A DNA stretch of 64,000 nucleotides, from NCBI GenBank assembly GCA_000507305.1, contig DF241098.1, positions 1,723 through 65,722 on the forward strand, read 5' to 3'. The notes beneath the pieces were generated by a model, which was not told the origin of the DNA, made no database searches, and worked only from the letters and a program-made list of their open reading frames with translations. Position 1 is the first letter of the stretch, and each line of letters opens with the position of its first letter. Source of the stretch: Breviolum minutum Mf 1.05b.01. Its lineage: Eukaryota > Sar > Dinophyceae > Suessiales > Symbiodiniaceae. Positions 1-18,100 of the stretch are shown here, piece by piece. A program made the translations under genes and the position numbers.

Positions 1-981
1 ATGTCAAGATTGTCAGGACTTCCGTCCTTAAGCCCTGTAGGTTGCCAACCTACAGCTGCAAGCTTGACAAAAACACCCCTGTTTGATGTCAAGACTTCCG
101 ACATATATACAGCCTCAAATATTTTGATTTGTTCGCTTATTGGCACAAAATTCAACCGCAAACGATTCGCTCACACCGGTGTCTGCGCTGATTGGGTGAT
201 TTCGGTTGGGCAAACTTCCCTGGAAGGTGCTCTGAGAATGACCGGTTTACGCGGATGAAGTACACATCAAGTCTTTCCTATCATTTTAAAGATCATGAGT
301 TGCTATCTATCACTAGCATTTTTACCATCGTAGAATATGTAATATGTATATTTGAATTTAGTACTCATTTTGCTATCTTGCAGTACGGTAAATGATATCA
401 CTTTCATCCCTGAATGATTTAATTAATCCTTAGAGGTTGCTGGTTCCTGGTTACCTCTTCATATTCCCAAAATGATTGAAGTCCCTTGTGACCCTTGGGT
501 ATTTCGCCCCCCCACAAAAAGGTTGAAACACCATCCCTAGGAGAAACAACAACAGCAATGAATCTTTTTTTTGCAATGGGAATCTAAAGATCTTATTTTT
601 AGGGATGATGAACCACCATGATCCCTTAATGATCCCTGATTTTGAGCCCTTATTTTCCTGGGGGGAGTGGCATTTGGGGGGGGAAGGCACCCTTAGATTC
701 TCATGATTTTTGTTGGACTTCTTATTTGCCCACAATAAAAGTCGAAAGAAAAGCCCTGGAAGTCGTTGCCATCATGTTAAAAGATGGTGAAACTCCTTTT
801 TGGAAGATTATTTTTACGCTACTAAGATAATAGGTGCTTCAAAAAGACCAACTTGGACTAAAAAGATGGTGGCAAGTTGGACTTCCCCAAAAAAGGGGCA
901 TCCATCTTTTTTTTGGACACTGCAACACTTCAGACCTTCTGAACCCACCTCATCGGACCATCGGTCGTTTCTTTCCGCCAG
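1..981. other. No gene supported
   Basis: No exon with both a recognisable motif and splice signals was found. The stretch has scattered homopolymer runs (poly-T, poly-G near 510 and 660) typical of the intron and intergenic DNA of this window. A pyrimidine-rich tract at its right end precedes the candidate exon at 982. Confidence 0.4.
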
Positions 982-1041
982 GATGAACATGGTTCCTTCG
1001 TGACCTACGAGTTTCTACGACGAAAGGCCACGAAGACGGCC
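982..1041 (+). CDS. Candidate exon, possibly 5' part of the methyltransferase gene
   Basis: A pyrimidine-rich tract ending CCGCCAG precedes 60 nt that read, in phase 0, DEHGSFVTYEFLRRKATKTA, followed by a GT. The acceptor is the AG|G type used by the secure genes of this window. No family was recognised from this fragment. It lies upstream of and on the same strand as the methyltransferase exons, so it may belong to the same gene, but no continuous phase could be shown. A possible further exon near 2086-2117 reads WAIDKGLLRRG. Confidence 0.35.
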
Positions 1042-4000
1042 GTTTTTCTGTGGGTTTCAGGAAGCTTCAAGCCTTCAGTTTTGCAGCAGCGAAGACCTGA
1101 ACTTGGGGGAAGCCGGTCGTTTTGTTGCGCGTTTTGCTATATAACCTAAATGAAGAAAGCCCCCAAGCCTTCGGATGGCTTGAAGAAAGAAAGAGTTCTT
1201 TCAAGTTTTGCTAACCAAAAATTGCCCAAGAGACCAATCTAGGTGTTGGTTTCCAATATTTTTGATTTTCACCCCTATTTGTGGAAGATTTCAAAGATTT
1301 CCATTTTGACTCATATTTTTCAAAGGGGTTGGTTCAACCACCAACTAGTAATAGGTCACGACCTGTTTTTTTGCTAAGTTGGGAATCTTGGAAAAAAACA
1401 ACAAACGGACAGAAGTACACAGAGGAGTTGGCTGCAACAGGGTTGGTAGATTCAATCTATCCTACTGTTGATGGTTGAGAATTCCGGCGAGAAACCCACC
1501 TGGGATGTTTAAAAGCATGTAAAGAATGGGATAAACTACCAAGTTCGGCTGGTGATCTCGCCGGATTTTTTTACCGTCAACAGTACCTTTCATGTTTATT
1601 GGTTTCTTAGAGTAGTACCACCTTCGGAGAAGCTTAGTTTTGTTTGGTGAAGTAACATGATTGTTTTCTGGTACTATAGTGTATATGTATCATATGCATA
1701 TCATGTATGTGTTGCTGATTATCTATCCAGAAATGGAAAAATTGTACCAGAGACACAGATGACATGTTTTGAGTTTTTAGTCTCAAGCTCGTTTTTCTCC
1801 ACAATTTTTTGTCTAAGGATGTAAAGCAACATTGTCATGGCCGTTTTGACCTTTCTCAAGAACAAGGAAAAAAGGATAGTTTCCATAGTTACTAGCTGAT
1901 GGTTTCAAATATTTTATATATTCACCTCTACCTGGGGAAATGATCCAATTTGACGATCATATTTTTTTTTGAATGGGTTGGTTCAACCACCAACTAGGTC
2001 AATTCAACTTGTTTGTTGGGATGAGCTGCTTCGAAACGTCTCCGGGAAATGACGTGGAAAAAATCACGTGTAGGTCTTTAAACAGTGGGCCATCGACAAG
2101 GGCCTTCTTCGCCGGGGAACCTGGATCTCAAACCCAAAATATGGAGGAAATACCCCCTAGAAAGTCAAAAAATGGAATCCATAGGATCCATGGGACTGGT
2201 ATAAATTTACCTACATTTACCTCAAAACTACCCAAATGTAGGTAAATAGGCCATACATTAAGCGTCTGGGATAGGATCCATGTATGGTATGTTTACCTAC
2301 ATTTGGTTGATTTTTATGGTGAATTTAAGGTAAATATACCAGTGCCACGGATGGTTTTTCGGATATACACCCTTCGAAAATCAAAGGCGGGAATCCCCTC
2401 AAACATTGGAGGGTTGGTTGGTTCAGATTCGATTTTCCTGACTTCAATTAGGCGATTTTTTTTTGCCATATGAATTTTCAGGGGGGTAGTGAAGTGTGTA
2501 AGACGGAAGTTGTTTTTCTCATTTTTTTGGGGGGTTTGTCAGGGAAATCACCCATGTTACTACGTGTGTTGTACCGTTGAAATGACTGAAACTATGGAGC
2601 AAGTTGTGCGGATCCAATCTTTTTTAAAAAAGATTCAGCTTGGTTTCAGGTAGAACCATACTGATCATCACTTGCCATCACTTGCCAGGTGATTCAAGCC
2701 CTTTTTTCCCTTAGTTGGAGGTCACCAACAATCTTTTAAAGGGTCATGAGTCATTTAACATCACCATCCCAAAAAGGCCACCAGCAGAATTGCCAGGTGT
2801 TTTTTTCTTGATACCCTAATTTGTGGACCCATGGTCATGTATATTCCCCGAAAACTAACGACTGGAACCTGAAAATACCCCCTTGGAAAAGGAGAAACAA
2901 CTACAAACCACCAATTTTTGGGTTCCAGCCGTTAGTAAATTTATCCCCTTCTTTACCACCTGCAAGAGGTAAACACAACAAAATTTTCAACGGAATTGAT
3001 GCTTCAGAAATCCGTGCCATTGGTAGATAACAACTGGAAACCTTCAAACATCTCCGGGGAAATTCTGCCGGATTTTTGAAGCAAATCCTGCCGGATTTTG
3101 GCCGTGAATCTTTGGTTTGGTTCTTTGAAGCAGGGTTTTTTGCTACAGTTTTTCGGGGAGGGGGTCCTTTGATTCGTGCCAAAACGCCAAAAATGAGGAG
3201 GGGAGTTTTTCTTGCAAAACGCCTTAGGGTTGTGTTGTTTTGTTGTTTTGTTTTTTTACCTGGAAATTACGGGACTGGTAGGTGTGGTGTTGTTTTGCTT
3301 TTTGGAGACGTAAAACGGTCGAGAAATCACAGGTGAGTCCGAAGGTTCTTGTATTGAATCCATTTTGAAATTTCCATCAGTGGAGTTGTTTTTTTTTTTT
3401 CGAAATTTCCGTGGGATTTTAGATTTTCTTTCAGTTAATTTCGGTGTCTCTTGGGTTCGCCACCTTTTTGTCTCTTGGTTTGTGGGTTATTTTGTTTTTT
3501 CTTTTCGGGTGAGCAAGGCTTAGGGTTTGCAAGGGTTTCCAACATGAAAAAACCGCCTTGAGGTGGCTTGCTGCGTCATGTTTGGCAGTTTCTGGGCTCA
3601 GAAAAAAACATGTTGGGATGGGAAGAAAAGGGGTTTGAGATGTGAAGATTGTGGCGGGAGCACTACAGTGCCCTATCCCCTAAGTAGGGTTGTGGGACCC
3701 CTTCCATATGGCCTTTTAATGGCTAATGACGATGGGGTGATCCTGACTACTTACTAAATGGGATTATCCTCCAAGTACTGTAACTGTTGGATACCGTGGA
3801 TGGATGCTAAAATTCCTGAAGTTATGACCCAAAAATAGAAAACTATCTAATGACAATGGAAAACCAACCATGAACGAAAATTTGTATCTCCTATTCAAAA
3901 CTATTGGTGATTTTCCAGCCAGCTACATTAGTTTACTGAGGGTTATCCCCAAAAATAGATTCAGAGCATTACCTACCTAGCTGGTGGTTTTCAAACATTT

Positions 4001-4152
4001 TTTGATTTTTAACCTTAACCTGGGGGAAATAATCCAATTTGACGATCTCATTTTTTCAAATTGGGTTGGTGGTTCAACCACCAACCAGCTATCCTCTATT
4101 GCAGTAAAAAGGTGCCAATGAACCTCGTTTTTCCCCACAACTCTCCTCCAAG
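1042..4152. other. Repeat-rich intron or intergenic DNA
   Basis: Holds copies of several short inverted-repeat families also found elsewhere in the window: an ACCACCAACTAG-type element at about 1270-1350 and again 1895-2000 and 3980-4090; a CCGGCGA/TCGCCGG element at about 1440-1590; a GTAGGTAAATA element at 2200-2340; and a CCAGGTGATTCAAGCC element at 2688-2806. Apart from the weak WAIDKGLLRRG fragment at 2086-2117, no coding sequence is supported. Confidence 0.5.
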
Positions 4153-9827
<5,675 letters not shown>

Positions 9828-10063
9828 GTCATGGTGAACTTTTGGACAAAAAAACACACGCAAATATGAAGCACCACATCTTGCACCTTTTCTTTCATGA
9901 TCAGGGGCGATCGACCGTTCCCAGAATTGGTTTTTGACCTGCAGGGTTATGTAGTAACATTTCGGCTTGGGGACCCGAAGTTTTTTAAACATCATCTTGA
10001 GTGCTTCAGATGAGTTGTTTATTTTTATTTTTGCGTTGTTTCCATGTTTTAATGTTTGTTGTC

Positions 10064-10112
10064 GTTGCCGTTGCCGTTGCCGTTGCCGCTGCCGTTGTCG
10101 TTGTCGTTGTGG

Positions 10113-10180
<68 letters not shown>

Positions 10181-10187
10181 GCTGTTG
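10064..10187 (+). repeat. (TTG)n microsatellite with TTGCCG variants
   Basis: Begins with TTGCCG and TTGTCG hexamer variants and passes into pure TTG triplets. It is the third TTG tract on the same strand within 4 kb. Confidence 0.95.
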
Positions 10188-10559
10188 ACCAAATGGTCAA
10201 GCACACCATCAAAATCACACAAAACAAAAACCCAAACGTCACGGGATCTGAAGTTCCCTGCTTTTTTTCATGTAAAAGCATAATCTCGGACCTTTTGAAG
10301 AAACGCATTAGATGGCCCTCAGGTTTGCTTTCGTTTGGGGGGAGGCCTCTTCGGTGACTTGTACACCTCCAAAATGCCCAAATTTAGTGAGAACACAGGA
10401 TCCTAAAAGCAAAATGTATATAGGAGCTTTCTTCCAAAAACTGAAAAATAAGGTAAACATTTTGTTTCCCATTGTCTTCTATAAGCTATTTTTGGTTCAT
10501 GAATCCTTTGTTGTTTTTTTCCAACTGGATCACCTGCAAACATGGGGGAAACTTGGGGC

Positions 10560-10614
10560 CTTGCGCTGGGAGGTGGTTCGCCAAGGCTGCGAGATTGATT
10601 ACATCGCCAGGCTT
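10560..10614 (-). CDS. Candidate minus-strand exon (weak)
   Basis: On the minus strand a long pyrimidine-rich tract ending CATTCACCAG precedes 55 nt reading KPGDVINLAALANHLPAQ, followed by a GC donor. No family recognised. The plus strand is also open here (ALRWEVVRQGCEIDYIAR), but without a good acceptor. Only composition and splice signals support it. Confidence 0.28.
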
Positions 10615-12392
10615 CTGGTGAATGGATGGCGGTGAAATGGAAGGGGTGGGGAAAATCTTCCATGGGTTATATTGTCATATATAAAATGGAGTTCTCCATA
10701 ATTACAAATGTTACAAATTGGTTTCCAACACATATTACATATATGGGTTGCAATATTATATGGGTTCTTTTTTGCAAAATCACCATATAAATGGATGGGG
10801 TTATGTATAATGGTGATATTTTCGTGGTTTGAAGGGAAACATCCCTTAAAACACACTGGGAAACGATTCACCTGGGATGATATTTTCCACCAGGGAACCT
10901 AACGCTCCCAAGTCCAAAAGATTCGCCCCAGAATCCTGAGGGTGAGTTTTAGAATTATCCCACTAGAAACACATGAAAATATCAGACAACATGATTTTCA
11001 TTTTCCCTTGAAGTCCTTTGCCACTATAGGTTGTTTTTTTTGGAGCATCATTATTTTAGTAGGGGCTGATCATCTTCCAAAAAGAGTTTCACCATTTTAA
11101 AAAATGGTGGCAACGACTTCCAAGGTTTTTGTTGCTCTGCATGAAAAAGAGAAGAGTTGGAAGAACTTAATGATGATTCTGTTCACTATAAAGTGCTCAG
11201 TTTTGTGATTTGGGTATTGCTTGGTAGTTCGTGTTTTGAAGTGATTCCTTTCTTTTTGTTCACTTCAATTTATCATGCATTTGCTTCTTAGAATCCAAAC
11301 AAATTTTGAGGCTGCAGTTCGTTCATGCACTGATTTTGGTGCAATATTGGAGCTTGAAGGTGTAAAAATCAAATGAATCATCTCGATTCCATGATGTGAA
11401 CATTGCTTGGGTTTCTTGGATGTATGTAATACTAGGGGTTTATCTACCCATCATTTTTGGATTCCCCATTAAAGGTAGGATGACCATTTACCCATAGTTG
11501 ATGAAACAACTTGGATTTGTTGTTTTTCTTGGTGATTTTTTAAGGATTGGGATCGGATGGGATAAATTCAGCATTAAAGGCACCAACATTTCAAGGAGTC
11601 AATATTAAAAAAAAATGTCCAACCATCTGAACCAAGCAAATCCACAGGTTTCATCCTCCATTTATATATGTACATACTATATGATTCGCGGCGATGTTCT
11701 TGAGTGGTATGACACCACAAGATCCCCACCAGGAGTGTAGTTCTAGTTCTATCCTTGGATTTTCTGAACCATCATAAAACCATCAATTTTTTTTGGTAAG
11801 CAGCATCCTTACAACCTGAAAAAGTAACATGGAACTCAAAAAATGCAGGTTTGGAAGATACATGTCCCTTTTTCAACAACAGGGTGATGTTCAGGTTCCT
11901 TTCGCCATTAAGTTTCCATAAACCAACTTGTCCCTCCGCTCGAAACTAACATTTTCGCCCCTGAAAATGAATGCTTGGAAGATGATCCAATATTCCTTTT
12001 TTGGGGCTAAAACGGCCAAAAACCCTTATTTTTCGGAGGCGTTGAATGCTTGGTTAGTTTCGTGTAACCAACCTGTCTGGGTTCGTATCAGGACCTTGGC
12101 AGTATTTCGAGCTCCCAGTTGATCAGCTGAGCGCTGGTGTTTCGTGTAAAAAAATGCCGCGAAAACACAGATATTTTGTTTGTGTGCTTGCGGGGACATG
12201 GAATTATGGGGCACCTCTATAAATGGCCGAAAATGAATTAGGGCAACGTAACTGGGGTTATTTCACCTCCCTATAAGTGGAGTTAAGGGCCCCCTACTTA
12301 CAATTTCTAGTGGAGGGATCTACTTTGGTGGATTTGGTAAGCGAGAAAGCTTCCAAAAAATTGTGACCAACATGATGATACATGATCATTAT

Positions 12393-12515
12393 GCCCTAAG
12401 GATCCTGGCTCACCTTGTCAGATGATGAGCAAGGGGTGTATAATCACCTCCTCAGGAAGGTATTCAGGTTCCATTACCATTCTCAGAAGGTGATTGGATC
12501 TATAGGGATGATTAT
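12393..12515. repeat. Inverted-repeat element, CCTAAGGATCC family (copy 1)
   Basis: Shares most of its length with 13557-13692, including the CAGATGATGAGC and TGTATAATCACCTCCTCAGG blocks and a right end TGATTGGATCTATAGGGA. The ends are partly complementary. Two copies 1.2 kb apart in the same orientation. Confidence 0.7.
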
Positions 12516-12656
12516 AATAACAGTATAACTACTATTTAACACTAATACATGAGAGCAACAATAATACTTATGATGATACAATGCCAGGATCAGTGTAAGG
12601 GATCCGAGGTTGCCATAGTTTGCCCTGATGTGACTTTCTACCAAGGTCGCGTGTCG

Positions 12657-12872
12657 CTAGTTTCGCGACACGATCAACTCTACTAGACTTGCCACCTTTT
12701 GATTCGTTCGTGAAGGGTGATCCCACAGCTTGCCAAACCAGTCATCTCCCGAAAATATGGTCCAGCATTTTGTGGAAAAAAAACATACCTTGACGTTGTC
12801 ATTTTCAAGGTTGCTCAAGTAGTAGTTTTGGGGTCCCCGCGGTAACCGCGGCAAGCGGCGGGCGAGATACAA
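12657..12872 (-). CDS. Candidate minus-strand ORF or terminal exon (weak)
   Basis: Minus-strand frame of about 71 codons containing PQNYYLSNLENDNVK, then a GTATGT that could be a donor, then DDWFGKLWDHPSRTNQKVAS and a TAG. Unlike the surrounding repeat DNA it is balanced in amino-acid content. No family recognised. Read contiguously it would be the 3' part of a gene converging on the methyltransferase and diverging from the V-ATPase gene. Confidence 0.3.
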   Translation of the reverse strand: MYLARRLPRLPRGPQNYYLSNLENDNVKVCFFSTKCWTIFSGDDWFGKLWDHPSRTNQKVASLVELIVSRN

Positions 12873-13556
12873 CCGAAGAGAGGCGACGTTGTGGGGAGTG
12901 ATATGTTGAGGTGGTTGGATTTCTTAACCATTTCAACTCATGGAAGCCTCAAACGCACAGAGATCCTTGCTTTTTTTGGTGTGGGGTGGAGTGGGGGAAG
13001 ATGTTTTGTTCTAATTTGACGATCTTATATTCTTTCAGATGCGTGGTGATGAATCACCAACTAGGTCCTAGGTCTAGTTGATGTAAGCAAGATTTGCAAT
13101 ACACTGAGGAGGTTTTTGAAAACCAAAAGGCCCGAACACCTGATAATCGATGCTGGTGAAGTTTATGAATCCTTACTTTGAGTCTTTGTTTCTCACCTCA
13201 CCTCACTCATTCACTCACTCTCTCTTCCTCCAATAGTAGTAGAGTAGTAGCAGCAGCAATAGTATTTAGTAATTAGTAGTACTAGTAGCAGTAGTACAAG
13301 TAGTGGTTGTAGTGGTGGTACTCGCACCTCTCTACTTAAATTCTCAAATCATTGCACACTCCAAATCTCTCGGCCAGTTTCCCGAAATATTGCCGAAGTG
13401 CTGCTGTCCTGCTACTGTTGATGCTTCAGAAATCCGGAGAAAAAAACACAATGGATGTAAACAAACGGATCGTAATTACCAACCTCCACTGGTTAGCTGG
13501 ATTTCTGAACCATCAACAGTATGACAACTGTGGGAAGGGATGTTTTTGATTGATTA

Positions 13557-13692
13557 TACCCTAAGGATCCAATCACCTTGTCATTGTCAGATGATGAGCG
13601 GTTGGGGTGTATAATCACCTCCTCAGGTATTCGGTATTCAGGTTCCATTACCATTCTCAGAGAAGGTGATTGGATCTATAGGGATAACAAGG
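13557..13692. repeat. Inverted-repeat element, CCTAAGGATCC family (copy 2)
   Basis: Left end CCCTAAGGATCCAATCACC and right end GGTGATTGGATCTATAGGG are near-perfect inverted repeats of each other, so the unit can fold into one hairpin. Partner of 12393-12515. Confidence 0.75.
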
Positions 13693-15126
13693 ATGCAACA
13701 AAAAATAGCACTGGCCGGCCGCAGGTCAGAAATGAAGTCCGTGCCGGGGAAGCTCAGAAAAGCAGCCAGGATGGTGGTGAAAAATATCTGGGCCATCCCT
13801 TCAAGTTTGCATCTATATGAAACTGGCTGGCCATTTTCCCTACTAAATGAAAGGTATATGAGGAATTGGTTTGGGGGGTGGTTTGCAGCAACCAGGAAAT
13901 CATATGAAATCTGGTTCACCAACGGATTTTCTTGGCAAAACTTTGGAGGTAGTGCCTTTTAGGACCCAAGATTTCTGCGATTTTTTCGAGGTTTCACTGG
14001 TGGAATTCACTAAGCGTTTTTTTCACTTTTGGCGTTTGGAAGTTTGGGACCTTAGTTTTTTTTTCCGAAGTTTCTTGTAGGTTTCTTTTTGGGGAGCAGG
14101 TGGTTGACATCAAGATGCAACTTGACCGGTTAGGACAATAGTAAGCATATGAACCTCACAAAACAATGCGCTGATTGGCTGTAAACGCGGGCGCCTCTCT
14201 TGCAGCTTCTTCCCATTGGAATTCTGGTTCAACATGACATGCCGCTACTTTGTCGCGGGGACCCGCTACTTTTTGGTGCATGTGTCATTGGTACACCCAC
14301 TCATTGTCAGTGGATAAGACTCCAAAAGGTAGAAGGTGTGCCCAAAATGGTACAACACATTTAATTACTCACGGTTTTTTGAAACGTCGGTTTGGTGCGC
14401 ACGCTGGCAAGATCCTGGAATGCTCATGTCGTGAAGATATGTGCAGAAAATAGAATCCTCAGGTCAAGGAACGTTATCACATCCACCCCCAACCCACCCA
14501 ACCATTCCTTTGGTGTACGTAGCATCCGAGCACTCGAATTCAGGATCGTTATCACATCCCCTTCCCCATCCCAATTCCTTCCACAACATAGAATCGCATC
14601 TGCATTTGGTTTAATTGGTGCAATTTTTGAATTCATGTCAACATATCTCTTTAAGAAAACTTCAACAAACCAGTGGCCACCTGTTTATGAAGGAAATCCT
14701 TTCATATGAGTTCCATCAACAAAAACATACCCTCCACTACGGGAGTATGATTTTTTGCCCTGTGGTTATCTAGCCTCTCGTGGAAGTGTTATAGATGTGG
14801 ATTCATACTACTATCCTACCATATTTAGGTAATGTATCATGCGCAACTCTTTTTCACTATGTTTAAAAGAAACATTCTCCCTAAACAAATACGTACAAAT
14901 AATAGAAATGATTCTCCCTCAAAAATGATGTATGAAACGAATGATTCTCCTTAGAAAAAGGTCGATGCTTTATTACTGAATTGTTTAGTTTTTTATATTC
15001 ACTTTCTATTCTCCAAAAGTCTATTGCCCTAAGAATCCTGACCCCTCAAAAGTGGCTACTTTGAGAGCCAACAAGACCCGTGCTATACAGGTTCATTCAC
15101 CCTTCCATTTTTGTTGTTCTCTGAAG

Positions 15127-15178
15127 GTGTGATCCGTCGGCGAATTTCTACGGCATGCTCGGTGTGAGCATGTCTATT
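15127..15178 (+). CDS. V-ATPase c exon 1 recognised ([11 protein letters not shown])
   Basis: Acceptor TTCTCTGAAG|G. Reads [17 protein letters not shown], the start of membrane helix 1, then a GTTTGG donor in phase 0. The frame remains open downstream to 15463, but that extension is not conserved. Confidence 0.85.
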
Positions 15179-18100
15179 GTTTGGGATCTTGGGTGGGTGG
15201 ATCCGGAGGAGGTGTTTGAAGATCAGTTACTAGCAGACCTTGCCAAACTTAATCCAAGATGTACGTGGGAAGCAAGTAGGAATACAATTTCCAAACAGCT
15301 AAGGAATCAGGATTGTTTGATGAATGTAATACCCCCTAGTCTGAACCATGATGCTATCATTCTAGAAATCTGTATGAAAAGCAGTTGTTGGTCTTTTTTT
15401 ATTCATTCTGTACACCCGAGAAATTTGACTAATTGGTACCCCGAAATGATGCTTTGGTTTTGAAGGAAGCTCCATTCAGAACGTGGCTGGACTACAAACG
15501 GTAACATTTGATTTGATGGTTCTCTCTTTGGTCTAGTATACTAATGTGAAAAAAATGAGCGGTGTATTTGCTGTGCACAGTAAGGGGCATTTCCAGTTGT
15601 TGTAAATGATATTTTGGACCGCAGAAAACCTTAGGTTCATCACCCCAGTTGGTAATACTGTTGATGGAAGAAATCCTGCAATAAGGCTACTCAGTATTTA
15701 TCCTGAGGAATCAGGATTGTCGGATGAATGTAATACCCCCTAGTCTGAACCAAATTTTGGACTCTTTTGTTCATTCTGTACACCCTAGAAATTTAACCAA
15801 TGGATACCCCAAAACGATCCTTTGGTTTTGAAAAATGAACGGTGTATTTGCATGTACAGTAAGGGATATGTCCCTTTTTCTTGTATAAATGAGATTCTTG
15901 GACCGCAGAAAACCCGAACGGTTCATCAGTGAGTTTCAGCAGGAATTTTTAGCCGACTCACCTATCCAGCAGTTGGGTCCGAAGAAATTTCTGTCAACTT
16001 TACAGACTCTGAAAATTCTCCCGTAAGTTAATGGTCGACTTGGATGTGTGATTTTTTTGTGTGTTTTTTTTTTGAAATGGATTGGGATCCCATGAGATTC
16101 ATCACCATGGATTCATTGCCACCATTTGGGGAGAATATTTTGGTTCAATTTTTTCCGTCCGCATCATCATGGCCGAAATCGCAAATCCAAGAAAATTCGT
16201 AGGAGTTATAACCCCCTGTAAATTGCCTTATAAATAGGTATATAGCTGGGGTTATACTCCCCCCCATAAATGCAGTTGTAACTAGCATCAACTATAAAAG
16301 CAAAATCCGAGCTTAGATTCTATTGATATCACTCCAGGGAGAATATTGTTTGGATATTTTTTTGTTCACTTTTTCCGTCCGCATCAACTCCACCCTGGAA
16401 GATTAACATGGAACCTAAAAGATCACCCAATTGAAAAGGAAAATCATCTGAACCAAACCATCATGACTTCAGGTTCGAACTGTTAATCTTCGGGGGTGGT
16501 TTGCAAAATGCCAAGAATTTTCAGGATCATCCCCTCCATTTCTACAACACATACATCACTTCTAGGTCTTGGCCAACCTGGGCGCGGCGTATGGTACCGC
16601 CAAGTCGGGCGTGGGCATCGCCAATTTGGGTGTCCGGAAATCACAGCCTTAATAGTGACATCATCGCCAACTTGGATGTCCTGTCGTTGGAAGGAAGTAA
16701 GCGGATTCCAATGGTGATGTTAGGATCTAATGGGGTAGGTAGTTGTAACCTACTTATACATACATGGGATATATTTGGGTGAAATAACCCTGGGTTGTAC
16801 AGTAACCAACCTACTCATCGATGGGATACATTGGGGTTATATGTCAACCCACTGATCCTAACCATTGATCCGATCACTTCCAACGGGACATCCTAGTGGC
16901 GGGGGGAAGGGAGTTGGAGTTGGGTTGGGATGGTAGTTGAGCAGTGAACAAAAGCCTTTGTTATTTGCTGTGTAGATAGGGGATGAAATACTACCCAGTT
17001 GTTCAGGGATTATGTCATAAGCCATTATTATAAGGATCCGTATAAACCAACCAGGATTCAATGTGAATGTCATGTCAGGGTTTTGGGCGTTGCTTAGTTG
17101 GGTTGGATGACGGTGTAGGTTTTTTTTGCCACTCGAGTTATTTGAGTTGGTTTTGGACGTGGACCATGAATGAAGATGGGACATTTTCTATTTGAATTTG
17201 GCTTGCAATTTTCTAGCCAGGTTTTCGTTGTTTTTTTATCAAAAAAAGAGTCTGTAATGTACTTGATTTTTCGGTGAGGTCAATAAAATCGGCTTTCAAT
17301 CATGGAGTCTACAAAAGCTTTCAGCTATTTTTTGAGGTCCCCTTATAAATGGAGTTACAAACCCTATGAGTCGAGTTATAACCCCATTTAAGCGGTTATA
17401 ACCAACCCCATCTACAATTGCTAGGGGCCCTTTCAGGTCCTATCGCAAATTTACGTGATGATCGTATTTGCTCAAAGGTTGAAAGTTGTAGCTTTCATTA
17501 CAAAGGTAGATCAAAGCAAAAGGTGCAAAAGGTGCATCAACAAGGACCGAAAGCGGTGAGCAAAATTATGGTAATTTGCTAAGTATATAGGGTATTTTTT
17601 CTAACCACTTATATTAGGGAATACAATTTGCCATGAAATACGGATCCCGGAACCCCTGTTCACCAATCAGGATTTCATGGTTGTCAGCCAAGAGTTTTGT
17701 TTTGAACGTTGCTTTCCTTTTACTAACCCAAGCAGGTTTCGAAGGTCGGTAACTACCCCCGCTGAAAAGTAACATGGACGTCCCAATGGGGGGGTCTATG
17801 TTGGTTTTCCAGGGTTTTGTTTTCGTATTATTTACCACTGGGTGGGGTGGTGACGTGAATTTCTGTTTGAACCATCACCTATGAGTCGGGGCCAACGATG
17901 AAATGATTTTCGAGGAACTACAGAGCTCCAAAAACTCAAAAGTTGGGCAAAAAGGCGAGAGGTTCTTATTGCTTTAGAATCATTTCAGCTTCTCTAGGCT
18001 TGAAGACTATCATCTATATATGGTGGTTTCATGTCAGATTTCCTGTAAACAAAAAGTCCCTACATGGGGGCAGATTTCCATTTTGAGTGGGGGTTGGTGG

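Larger units (their letters stand above)
9828..15126. other. Repeat-rich DNA between the methyltransferase and V-ATPase exons
   Basis: Besides the TTG tract and two weak minus-strand candidates, it contains two copies of a CCTAAGGATCC...GATCTATAGGGA element (12393-12515 and 13557-13692), a short perfect hairpin CGTGTCGC/GCGACACG near 12650-12672, an AGT-rich run (13236-13320), and a TACTGTTGATG/CATCAACAGTA element (13408-13531). The first exon of the V-ATPase gene, carrying its ATG, should lie here but was not identified. Confidence 0.45.

Noticed and set aside
10559..10635. Plus-strand reading ALRWEVVRQGCEIDYIARLLVN as a methyltransferase exon
   Set aside because: No usable acceptor precedes it and it does not match the C-terminal strand expected for that gene.
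14424..14709. Minus-strand frame with GGYVFVDGTHMKGFP-like segment as a transposase relic
   Set aside because: Only a few residues suggest a DDE nuclease core; no further motif, terminal repeat or continuous frame was found.
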